From: Gemmatimonadota bacterium
Lineage (GTDB): Bacteria > Gemmatimonadota > Gemmatimonadetes > Gemmatimonadales > Gemmatimonadaceae
Assembly: GCA_028287285.1 (NCBI GenBank)
Contig: JAQBPY010000098.1
Span: 1-32,123 of the forward strand
Length of the DNA stretch: 32,123 nt
Reading direction: 5' to 3'
The first letter of the stretch is position 1. Each line of letters begins with the position of its first letter. The notes beneath the pieces are model-generated. The model saw nothing but the letters and a program-made list of their open reading frames with translations, had not been told where the DNA came from and made no database searches. Shown here one piece after another: positions 7,785-14,692 of the stretch. The position numbers were made by a program, and so were the translations under genes.

Positions 7785-9458
7785 ATGATGCGAAATCTGA
7801 TCCGATACGCGGCGATTGCCGCGGTGGTCAGCGTTGGCGCGTGTGATCTCAAGGTGGCCAACCCGAACAATCCGGAAACGGCTCGGGTTCTGGCTACACC
7901 TGCCGACGTTGAATCAGTTCTGGCGAGCTACTACAAGCGCTGGCATGCAGGCATGTGGAGCAGCCTGTCAAATGTCCAGGGCATGGCGAACGTCCAGTCC
8001 TTCGAGAATTACTCGAGCCTCAGCAACAACTGCATGGGTCAGCGCGTGGGTATTCCGCGCGCTGCGAACGACAACGCCATCGGCAATGGGTGCGCTGCGG
8101 AACAGGCACGCATCTATGCGTACATGGCCGAGGTGGACCGTGTTGCGTCTGGTCTTCTCAAGACGATCGACGGTGCTGGCTTTACCCTCGGGTCGAGCAA
8201 CCAGGACAATCGTGCACGTGCGTTCGGCCAGTTCCTGCGCGGCGTCTCGCTTGGCTACATGGCGCTGTTCTATGACTCGGCCGCAATCACGGACCCGACG
8301 ACGGGCGATCTGGAGCCGGGTGATCTCAAGGGATACAACGACGTGATGGTGGCAGCGCTCGACGCATTGAACAAATCGATCGTGTATGCGAACACGCCCG
8401 GTACCGGCGGCGGCAGTTTCCCGCTTCCGGCCACCTGGATCCCGTCGAGCACGAGCATGACGCAGGCGGAGTTCATCAAGCTCATTCACACGTATGCGGC
8501 ACGGCTCCGGGCGAACGTTGCTCGAACGCCGGCCGAGCGTGCGGCGGTGAACTGGGATCTCGTGATCGCCGATGCGGCAGCCGGTATCACGGCGAACCAC
8601 GATAACATCACCAGCACGACGGTTGGACCAGGCAACGCGTGGCTCGACCAGTTCTACGGGTACAGCACGTGGCACCAGATGACACCGTTCGTGATTGGAA
8701 TGGCCGACGTGTCCGGGTCATATCAGGCGTGGCTCGCGCAGCCCATTGGGACCCGCGGCTCGAATGGACCGTTCTTCATGCAGACGCCGGACCTTCGGTT
8801 CCCGCAGGGCGCGACGCGCGCGGCGCAGCAGGCGGACTTTGCGCTGGCGCAGTGCAATGGAGCGTCTCAGGTCTGCAAGCGGTACTTCGTCAACCGGCCT
8901 GCCGGCAATGACGTGAGCTCCGGCAGCGCGTGGGGTCTGTCCAACTACGACCACGCCCGCTGGTGGTCCTGGCGTACGGCCGGCGACGTGAGCGCGAGAA
9001 ACGGAAAGCTCGTGTTCATCACGAAGACCGAGATGGACATGCTTCGTGCCGAAGGGCAGATCCGGAAGGGGAACTACGCGGCAGCGGCGGCGTTGATCAA
9101 CCCGTCGCGTCAGACGGCCGGTCTCGATCCGATCACCGTGTTCGATGGCACGACGGGCGCTCCGGGTGGCGCGAACTGCGTGCCGCAGGTGCCGGTTGGA
9201 CCGAGCTTCACGACCACCGCCTGCGGCAACATGATGGAGATGATGAAATACGAGGCGCGTATCGAAGAGGCGTACACGGGCTTTGCGCAGTGGTTCATCA
9301 ACGGCCGCGGTTGGGGCGACCTCCCCGCCGGCACGGGCTATCACTGGGCAGTTCCGTTCACGGACCTTCAGGCGCGCGGGCGTCCATTGAACGCGATTTA
9401 CAGCACGGGTGGCGGCACGAACCCGGGCTCCGCGGTCAAGGGAACCTACGGCTGGTAG
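7785..9458 (+). CDS. susD: SusD/RagB-family substrate-binding lipoprotein
   Basis: This is a 557-residue lipoprotein, the lid partner of the SusC channel. The signal peptide ends in a lipobox VGAC with Cys20. The early DLKVANPNNPE segment after the cysteine is typical of the family, and helical TPR-like regions follow (FLRGVSLGYMALFYD; LRANVARTPAERAAVNWDLV). The C-terminal part carries the usual ARIEEAYTGFAQWFINGRGWGDL element, where SusD proteins have a conserved E/Y/E..RWxDL stretch. AGGAG at 7769-7773 favours the first ATG (7785) over the second (7788), although the spacing is long. It lies 14 bases after susC and is surely in the same operon. SusD proteins bind glycans, peptides or other nutrients at the cell surface; no specific ligand can be derived. 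Confidence 0.92.
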   Translation: MMRNLIRYAAIAAVVSVGACDLKVANPNNPETARVLATPADVESVLASYYKRWHAGMWSSLSNVQGMANVQSFENYSSLSNNCMGQRVGIPRAANDNAIGNGCAAEQARIYAYMAEVDRVASGLLKTIDGAGFTLGSSNQDNRARAFGQFLRGVSLGYMALFYDSAAITDPTTGDLEPGDLKGYNDVMVAALDALNKSIVYANTPGTGGGSFPLPATWIPSSTSMTQAEFIKLIHTYAARLRANVARTPAERAAVNWDLVIADAAAGITANHDNITSTTVGPGNAWLDQFYGYSTWHQMTPFVIGMADVSGSYQAWLAQPIGTRGSNGPFFMQTPDLRFPQGATRAAQQADFALAQCNGASQVCKRYFVNRPAGNDVSSGSAWGLSNYDHARWWSWRTAGDVSARNGKLVFITKTEMDMLRAEGQIRKGNYAAAAALINPSRQTAGLDPITVFDGTTGAPGGANCVPQVPVGPSFTTTACGNMMEMMKYEARIEEAYTGFAQWFINGRGWGDLPAGTGYHWAVPFTDLQARGRPLNAIYSTGGGTNPGSAVKGTYGW

Positions 9459-9471
9459 TCGTACAGTGCGG

Positions 9472-9933
9472 ATGAAGTCCCTCGGTATCATTGCGTCGTC
9501 AGGCGTTCTCCTGGCAGGCTGCTATTCACTGGAGCCCGCCAGAGGCGTCGTGCCCGAAATGGGCAGGCAGGTCGCGTTCGACATCACGGATGTCGGCCGC
9601 GTCGGGCTTGGTGGCGCAATGGGGCCCGAGATCGCGCAGGTCGAAGGCCGGCTGGTGAGCCGGGACAACGGGGAGTATGTCGTCGCCGTGTCTGGTGTCC
9701 ATATGTTGAAGGGCGGCTACCAGACATGGACGGGCGAGCAAGTCCACCTCAAGGACGAATACGTGAGCACGGCATACGTAAAGGAGTTTTCCAAGAGCCG
9801 TACCGCCGTTGCAGGCGCGCTTGGCGTCAGCGCATTTGCGTTCATCCTGACTCGCTCACTCACAGCATCCGGTACCGAAGACCAGCAGACCCCGGGCAAG
9901 CCGGTGGATACCTACCGCGCACCTCGTCCATGA
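9472..9933 (+). CDS. Small lipoprotein of unknown function, SusCD-linked
   Basis: This 153-residue protein has a signal peptide with lipobox LLAGC (Cys17), starting 13 bases after the susD stop. An in-frame GTG at 9466 is an alternative start; ATG 9472 gives the usual short basic N-region. The mature N-terminus has short beta-strand-like blocks: GRQVAFDITDVGRVGL, AQVEGRLVSRDNGEYVVAV. It ends with a hydrophobic stretch (about residues 112-128, AVAGALGVSAFAFILTRSL) and a short Pro-rich tail. The pattern suggests a small beta-domain anchored at the membrane by lipid and possibly by a helix. I recall similar unnamed lipoproteins in Gemmatimonadota but can give no function. Its position inside the susCD operon implies a role with that transporter. 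Confidence 0.75.
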   Translation: MKSLGIIASSGVLLAGCYSLEPARGVVPEMGRQVAFDITDVGRVGLGGAMGPEIAQVEGRLVSRDNGEYVVAVSGVHMLKGGYQTWTGEQVHLKDEYVSTAYVKEFSKSRTAVAGALGVSAFAFILTRSLTASGTEDQQTPGKPVDTYRAPRP

Positions 9934-9961
9934 CCGCCGTCATCGGCGCCTCAACCTAAAT

Positions 9962-9965
9962 GGAG
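9962..9965 (+). promoter_or_regulatory. SD that decides the DUF4397 gene start
   Basis: GGAG lies six bases before the ATG at 9972. An in-frame ATG at 9960 overlaps this SD and has none of its own, so the downstream start is preferred. Confidence 0.6.
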
Positions 9966-9971
9966 TCTTTC

Positions 9972-10838
9972 ATGCGACGCATTCTTCAGCTCTCGGCGTT
10001 GTGCCTGACCATGGGCACCCTGAGCGCTTGCTCTACTCCTGAAACCGTGCTGGTTTCGGACGACATCCCCAGCGCGGGCGTCCGATTCATCCACGCCGTT
10101 CCCGATACGATTGCGATGGACCTCCGGGCCGTCGACATCGTGGAAAACGGCCAGTTCCAGATCGGATTCCGCAATAATCCGGTCACGACGGCCGGCGTTA
10201 CCGCGTCATCCCAGATCGAGTTCAAGAACGCTCGGGCGGGCTCGCGTCACTTCCGTCTCTTTCTCGATGGCACCACCGCCGCAATCGCGTCCACGGTCAT
10301 CAAGGACACGACGCTGACACTCACCGCCGGCAAGAACTACACGTTCCTGCTGATGGGGAGCGCCAAGGCCGGTACCATGAAGCTGAGCATCATCGAAGAG
10401 AGCGTCCCAGATCCAGTCGCCAACGTGGGTCTGCGCGTGATCAATGCCACGAGTGGGTCGCTCGATTTCCGTCAGTATCCGTCAACCGGAACACTGCCGG
10501 CAGCGGCGACGTGGGCGGCCGTTCCCGCATATTCGGTGTCTGCGTTCCAGACGGCAGCGGTGGGCCAGATCAAGATCAACGCGCAGCCAGTTGGCGGGGG
10601 CACGGCGTTGTTCGATGCGCTTGCGCTGCTCGGCACACTGCCCACCGGACAGGGAACGACCTGCGGTGGTACGGCAGTCTGCGATCTCGAAGGCACACCG
10701 GGTACAACGGTGGCCGGATCTGCCGTGACGGCCATTGCGTTTCCGGCGTCCACGCCGGGTACGGGCGCCGTGCAGTTTGCGGCACCGGGCGTGTCGTTCA
10801 TGTGGGACAAGCGTCCGCCGCGTCCGGCAGGTACCTGA
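9972..10838 (+). CDS. DUF4397-domain lipoprotein
   Basis: This is a 288-residue protein with a lipoprotein signal (lipobox LSAC, Cys20). Two DUF4397-like beta-sandwich units can be seen. The first starts at VRFIHAVPDTIAMDLRAV, the characteristic V+.+HA.PD...D opening, and closes near TFLLMGSAKAGTMKLSIIEE. The second starts at VGLRVINATSGSLDFRQY, again with the R.INA pattern, and runs to the C-terminus. The family is extracytoplasmic and found in many surface proteins; its biochemical role is not established. It is the last gene of the susC-susD-lipoprotein operon and is followed by a strong terminator. It may be a surface accessory protein of the transporter, which is inference from position. 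Confidence 0.8.
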   Translation: MRRILQLSALCLTMGTLSACSTPETVLVSDDIPSAGVRFIHAVPDTIAMDLRAVDIVENGQFQIGFRNNPVTTAGVTASSQIEFKNARAGSRHFRLFLDGTTAAIASTVIKDTTLTLTAGKNYTFLLMGSAKAGTMKLSIIEESVPDPVANVGLRVINATSGSLDFRQYPSTGTLPAAATWAAVPAYSVSAFQTAAVGQIKINAQPVGGGTALFDALALLGTLPTGQGTTCGGTAVCDLEGTPGTTVAGSAVTAIAFPASTPGTGAVQFAAPGVSFMWDKRPPRPAGT

Positions 10839-10861
10839 GCCGGTTGTGATGTAGCGAAGAC

Positions 10862-10905
10862 CGGCCGCCCAGCGCAACTTGCTCGGCGGCCGCTTTTCGT
10901 TTTTG
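10862..10905 (+). terminator. Intrinsic terminator of the susCD operon
   Basis: CGGCCGCC (10862-10869) and GGCGGCCG (10885-10892) form a perfect 8-bp stem. A short inner pairing AGC/GCT lies in the loop, and the T-rich tail CTTTTCGTTTTT follows. It begins 24 bases after the DUF4397 stop codon. Confidence 0.88.
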
Positions 10906-10988
10906 CTGCTCCGTACTGGCAACTTCAACCCCGTAGTGCCCTGAAGTCGTCCGCGTCGATCTTCTCGCCCGCCATTGATCTTCTTTGC

Positions 10989-12005
10989 GTGGGCGGCCTG
11001 TCACTGGTGGTCTTTGTGCCGCTCCTGTTGAGCGGCCGAAGCGACCTGGTGCTCATTGGCGCCGGCGCGCAGGCCTGGGTGGCCACCGCGTTCAACATGC
11101 CGCACTTCATGGCGTCGTACCGCATGGTCTACCGCAGCCGCGAGATGATCATGCGGCACAAATGGGCATCCATCCACGTGCCCGCCATTTTGCTCGTGGC
11201 CGTTGCCGCGGCCGTATGGGAGGCGCAATACTCACCTGCCGGCGTGATCATCCTCGTCACGGTGGCGAGCGCGTATCTCGCGTGGCACTACACCGGCCAG
11301 GTGTGGGGCATGATGGCCTCGTACGCGTTCCTGGGAGGCACGAAGTTCGACGACTCGGAGCGGAGACTCATCCGGACGAGTCTCCGCATTCTCCTCGCGT
11401 GGCACGTAACGTGGTTTCTCTATACGCAGCTGAAAGACCCTGCGCGGGTGAGATCGTTGTACGTCATCGTGAGCAGCGGAACGCTCGTCGCGTTCGCTGT
11501 GGGGCTGTTCGGCCTGGCACGGATGCGCAAGCGAACAGGCACGCTTCCGCCGGTGCACGCACTCGTGGCGTGGTTGTCCATCTTCGTGTGGTATGCGGTG
11601 ATGGCGAGAGATCCCAAGGCGATCTTCTGGATCCAGATTGCGCACGCCATCCAGTATCTCGCGTTCCCCATTCGCGTTGAGCTCAACAACACCAACAAGG
11701 CAAAGGAACACTCGGCGCGGCTGGTGACGCTGCACATGGTGTTCTATGGTGCCGTGCTCCTTGGTGTGAGCGTGCTCATCGCGCAGGTCGTTCCTTTCGC
11801 GGCCATGAGCGTGGTGGGAAATGTCTTTGGCGAGGAGCCGAGCAAGGTGGCTCCGGTGCTGATCCTGATGTTCCTGAACATCCATCACTACTTCACCGAC
11901 AGCGTGATCTGGAAGATCAGCAACCCGGAGGTGCGTCGGGAGCTGTTCGCGCACGTACCGCGCGCATCGGCACCTGAGAAAGGGGCAAAGAAGCGCTCCG
12001 CCTGA
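10989..12005 (+). CDS. Polytopic membrane protein with intramembrane histidines, unknown function
   Basis: From the GTG at 10989 the protein has 338 residues and about eight hydrophobic segments. Histidines sit in or at the membrane segments in conserved-looking settings: NMPHFMASYR (H39), AWHYTGQVWG (H100), QIAHAIQYL (H219) and NIHHYFTDSVIWK (H299, H300, D304). The NxHHYxxDxxIWK element recurs in unnamed bacterial membrane proteins I recall. The set of spaced histidines is reminiscent of the Brp/Blh carotene-dioxygenase fold, but I see no decisive match. The start is uncertain: the frame stays open upstream and AIDLLCVGGLSLVV reads like a natural continuation of the first helix. No ATG/GTG/TTG is available there, only CTG 10941 or ATT 10974. 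It lies downstream of the operon terminator and converges with the plug-domain gene. Confidence 0.7.
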   Translation: MGGLSLVVFVPLLLSGRSDLVLIGAGAQAWVATAFNMPHFMASYRMVYRSREMIMRHKWASIHVPAILLVAVAAAVWEAQYSPAGVIILVTVASAYLAWHYTGQVWGMMASYAFLGGTKFDDSERRLIRTSLRILLAWHVTWFLYTQLKDPARVRSLYVIVSSGTLVAFAVGLFGLARMRKRTGTLPPVHALVAWLSIFVWYAVMARDPKAIFWIQIAHAIQYLAFPIRVELNNTNKAKEHSARLVTLHMVFYGAVLLGVSVLIAQVVPFAAMSVVGNVFGEEPSKVAPVLILMFLNIHHYFTDSVIWKISNPEVRRELFAHVPRASAPEKGAKKRSA

Positions 12006-12009
12006 GTGC

Positions 12010-12025
12010 CGCGACGTCAGTCGCG
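12010..12025. terminator. Short hairpin at the convergent stop codons
   Basis: CGCGAC (12010-12015), loop GTCA (12016-12019) and GTCGCG (12020-12025) form a 6-bp hairpin. The stop codon of the minus-strand gene is in its loop, and the plus-strand stop is five bases away. There is no U-tract. It may help to end both transcripts; the evidence is limited to the palindrome and its position. Confidence 0.35.
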
Positions 12026-12826
12026 TCGTGACCAGAACGCGATCATGCCGCATGTCGTTCCCGGTGCGGCCAGCGACGACGGTACCTCCGACTCGCCCCG
12101 ATACACCTCAATTCCGGCAAGACTACGCACGGAGATGTCGCCGAGGTTGAACGTCGATGACCAGTCGATCGTGCCGCTGCGGCCGCGGTAGATGAGTGCT
12201 CCATCGATGGCGATCTGCACGGGGCAGCCGGCCACGGTGGCGACGCGCTTGGCCGGATTGGGCTCGCACAGCAACCTGTTTCCCCTGGAGGGGCAGGGAG
12301 GTGGCGACACGATCCTCAGCCCACCTACTTCGCTGAGTACATCCTCGACGCGCCGATCGTCGCTCTCGCGCAGCTTGTCCGTACCAACAAACCTGCCGAG
12401 GCTCTGCTTTCGCCGCTCCTCGAACCCCTGAAAGCCCTTGCTGATTGCCCGCCGCTCGGACGCGATGACGGCCATGGTGTCGAGATTCACTGTCGCATGG
12501 ACGAGATGCGCGTCGATGGTGGTCGTCACTCCCGCTGACAGCTGTACCGGTATCGCCGAGGCCCGATAGCCCAGGAGCCGTACATGGACGTTGTGTGCGC
12601 CGGTGGGAAGGTCGCGCAGCGTAAAGCGTCCTGCGTCATCACTGAGTGTCATGCGCGGAAGCGAATCCACGGTGATCTCGGCACCCATGAGCGGACGCTT
12701 CGTGGAGTCCTCCCTCACGACACCGGTTATCGTGCCCTGCGCGTGTAAGGTAGCACCGCAAGCGACGAGCGCGAGGCATGCCATGGCGACGAGGCGGCCC
12801 GGTCGAAGGTCGATGGACATGGTCAT
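12017..12826 (-). CDS. Secreted carboxypeptidase-regulatory plus TonB-plug domain protein without barrel
   Basis: This 269-residue protein starts at ATG 12826 (an ATG at 12820 is an alternative), 34 bases after the upstream TPR gene; a longer frame would run into that gene. A signal peptide ends near LHAQ (a lipobox-like LVAC at residue 23 is also possible). It is followed by a carboxypeptidase-regulatory-like domain (GTITGVVREDSTKRPLMGAE to about residue 110) and a linker rich in Arg and Lys. The last domain resembles the plug of TonB receptors: VEDVLSEVGGLRI, VQIAIDGALIYRG, LAGIEVYRGESEVPSSL. It contains cysteines at CPSRGNRLLC, AGCP and TTCG that could form disulphides. There is no beta-barrel. 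Such plug-only proteins seem frequent in Gemmatimonadota; their role is not known. It is probably periplasmic or outer-membrane associated. Confidence 0.72.
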   Translation of the reverse strand: MTMSIDLRPGRLVAMACLALVACGATLHAQGTITGVVREDSTKRPLMGAEITVDSLPRMTLSDDAGRFTLRDLPTGAHNVHVRLLGYRASAIPVQLSAGVTTTIDAHLVHATVNLDTMAVIASERRAISKGFQGFEERRKQSLGRFVGTDKLRESDDRRVEDVLSEVGGLRIVSPPPCPSRGNRLLCEPNPAKRVATVAGCPVQIAIDGALIYRGRSGTIDWSSTFNLGDISVRSLAGIEVYRGESEVPSSLAAPGTTCGMIAFWSRRD

Positions 12827-12860
12827 AAGGTGAAGCTGATGGCCGCAACACGCCAGAGCC

Positions 12861-14573
12861 TTACGGCACGGCACGGCTGGGGCCTGTCGTGATTCCCACC
12901 TTGATGCTGCCCGGTGGCGCGTTGACCCTGGCGGCGCTGTCGGCAACGGCGCGGGCGCGGTCAAAGACGGCACGAGGCGCCCCATGCGCAATTGCCGAGT
13001 CTACTGCGGAGGCCGCGTCGGCATACCGGCCCAGGTCGAGGTACGCGGAAATCAGGTGTCCCCGGATATCCTCCTGGCGAGGTTCCTGGGCAAGGCTCGC
13101 GGTGAGCTGTTCCACTTCCTGCGCACGCTCTCCGCGTTCGCGAAAGTGCTGCGCGAGATCATTGCGCATGCGCCACTGGAGTCCGTGCGGAGAAAACGCG
13201 ATGGCCTGCCTGTAGGCCTCGATCGCCATTTCCGGGCGGTCGAGATCGAAGAGCACGTTGCCATAAGCGCGGCGCGTTCGGAAGCTGCGCGGCGCGTCCT
13301 GCACGCTTCTCACCGAGAGGAATGCCTCGTTGCGCCACACACGCTGCCGCTCACCGCTGCGCACGGCGCCCACGATGACGGCCGCCGCGCATGCAAATGC
13401 GAGATCCCGACCAACCGCCGGCCGGCTCGAGACGAAGCGCGGCCATAGCGCGGCAACGACGCCGGCGAGTGCGATGCAAACGCCCACGCTTGGCAGCAAC
13501 AAGGTGCGTTCGGCGAACAGGATGCCTGTTGGAATGAGCACGTTGCTCACCGGGAACAGCGTGATGGCAGTCCATCCGATACCGAATGCAACTACAGGGA
13601 GGCGCCGGCGCGAAAGCCAGAACGCAGCGAGGGCAAGGATGAGCAGGAGCGTGCCGTACGCCTGTACTGCACCAAAGGTGGTCGCTGCAACGAATTCCTG
13701 AGGGGAGTAGTCGGCCTGCAAGTGCGCAGGCCACAGCAACAAACGCATCCATTGCGGCACCACCTGCAGCATGGTGAGCGCTCTGCCACCAACACCCAGG
13801 CCCACGAGCGCCTCGGCTGTAAAGGTGCCGGCGACGTCACCGAGTACCGCGTGCCGTGCGAGGAGAACGGTAATGGCGATGACGGTAAAGCCGGCAATAC
13901 CGCCCGCGAGGCTGCGCAGGCGGTTCGCATTCGATTCAGGAATGAGCAGGAATTCAACGCACACCAGCAGCGCCGGAAGGACGAGTCCATGTTCCTTGAA
14001 CAGGCTCGCGGCAAGATACATGGCACCGAGCATCGTCCAATCTGAAACGCACAGCGCGCGAGTGCGCCGGATGTCGATATATCGAATCGTCATCGCGACG
14101 GCGAGCAGGGCAACGATCAGCTCACTCTGCCCAACGGCCGGGGCAACTGCTTCGACGTGCACCGGATGCGCGGCAAAGATAGCGGCAAATCCGATGGCGA
14201 TGTTGCGCGGAACGAGTCTCGCGGCCAGCATGAACACGCCAACGGCCAGCAACGCGTAGAGGGCATAGCTCGTAATGCGAAAGAGCGCCGGCGTTCCCCC
14301 GCCAATTACATACTCGACGGTGAGCCATATCGAGGTAAAAGGCCGGTACAGGTCGGGCGAGAACGGTGACGGCCAGTATGGCGACGTGAGGAGCGTTTTG
14401 ACGTTGCCGAGGTCGTGGAACAGCGCATTGTTCTGGATGAGCGGGATGTCGTCCTGCGCAAAATCATTCTCGATGCCGGCCAGCGATGCCACGAGGGCAA
14501 TGGCGGCGACGAGCAGCGGGGCGGACAGGTGATGGCGATCCGTGCGGGGAACCTTGTCCGGCAACCGTGGCAT
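12861..14573 (-). CDS. TMTC/DUF1736-like GT-C membrane protein with C-terminal TPRs
   Basis: This 570-residue protein starts at ATG 14573; the frame runs to a TTG at 14636, but that extension is basic and lacks membrane character. After the first helix, NDFAQDDIPLI has the Asp pair (D41-D42) at the position of the catalytic/metal site in GT-C protein O-mannosyltransferases. It is followed by YWPSPFSPDLYRPFTSIWL and later by AAHPVHVEAVAPAVGQSELI, both hallmarks of bacterial TMTC-like TPR proteins. About ten membrane segments run to residue 400. The last 160 residues hold three to four TPRs. Relatives transfer mannose from a polyprenyl or dolichyl donor to proteins; the donor and target here are unknown. 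A plausible promoter (TTGCGA, 17 bases, TACGAT) lies upstream at 14608-14636. The plug-domain gene follows in the same direction. Confidence 0.75.
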   Translation of the reverse strand: MPRLPDKVPRTDRHHLSAPLLVAAIALVASLAGIENDFAQDDIPLIQNNALFHDLGNVKTLLTSPYWPSPFSPDLYRPFTSIWLTVEYVIGGGTPALFRITSYALYALLAVGVFMLAARLVPRNIAIGFAAIFAAHPVHVEAVAPAVGQSELIVALLAVAMTIRYIDIRRTRALCVSDWTMLGAMYLAASLFKEHGLVLPALLVCVEFLLIPESNANRLRSLAGGIAGFTVIAITVLLARHAVLGDVAGTFTAEALVGLGVGGRALTMLQVVPQWMRLLLWPAHLQADYSPQEFVAATTFGAVQAYGTLLLILALAAFWLSRRRLPVVAFGIGWTAITLFPVSNVLIPTGILFAERTLLLPSVGVCIALAGVVAALWPRFVSSRPAVGRDLAFACAAAVIVGAVRSGERQRVWRNEAFLSVRSVQDAPRSFRTRRAYGNVLFDLDRPEMAIEAYRQAIAFSPHGLQWRMRNDLAQHFRERGERAQEVEQLTASLAQEPRQEDIRGHLISAYLDLGRYADAASAVDSAIAHGAPRAVFDRARAVADSAARVNAPPGSIKVGITTGPSRAVP

Positions 14574-14587
14574 GCGACCGTAAGTCC

Positions 14588-14617
14588 TTGTGAAATAAGG
14601 CGATCGAATCGTAGTTT
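14588..14617 (+). promoter_or_regulatory. Candidate promoter of the FG-GAP/ASPIC gene
   Basis: TTGTGA (14588-14593) and TAGTTT (14612-14617) have an 18-base spacer, the same layout as the candidate upstream of susC. The predicted transcript would begin about 70 bases before the ATG at 14693. Box matches are partial. Confidence 0.25.
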
Positions 14618-14636
14618 TGGGGACGAGCGCTCGCAA
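14608..14636 (-). promoter_or_regulatory. Candidate promoter of the TMTC-like gene
   Basis: Read on the minus strand, TTGCGA (14636-14631) and TACGAT (14613-14608) have a 17-base spacer. It overlaps the candidate plus-strand promoter, so the two genes may share one control point. Confidence 0.3.
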
Positions 14637-14692
14637 CCGCGGAGGCAGCCCGTCACAACAAATTACTCCCGCCGTTCCGTCCGGCGTTCTTC

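Noticed and set aside
12827-12991. Longer start of the plug-domain protein
   Set aside because: It would overlap the end of the TMTC-like gene and precede a clear signal peptide.
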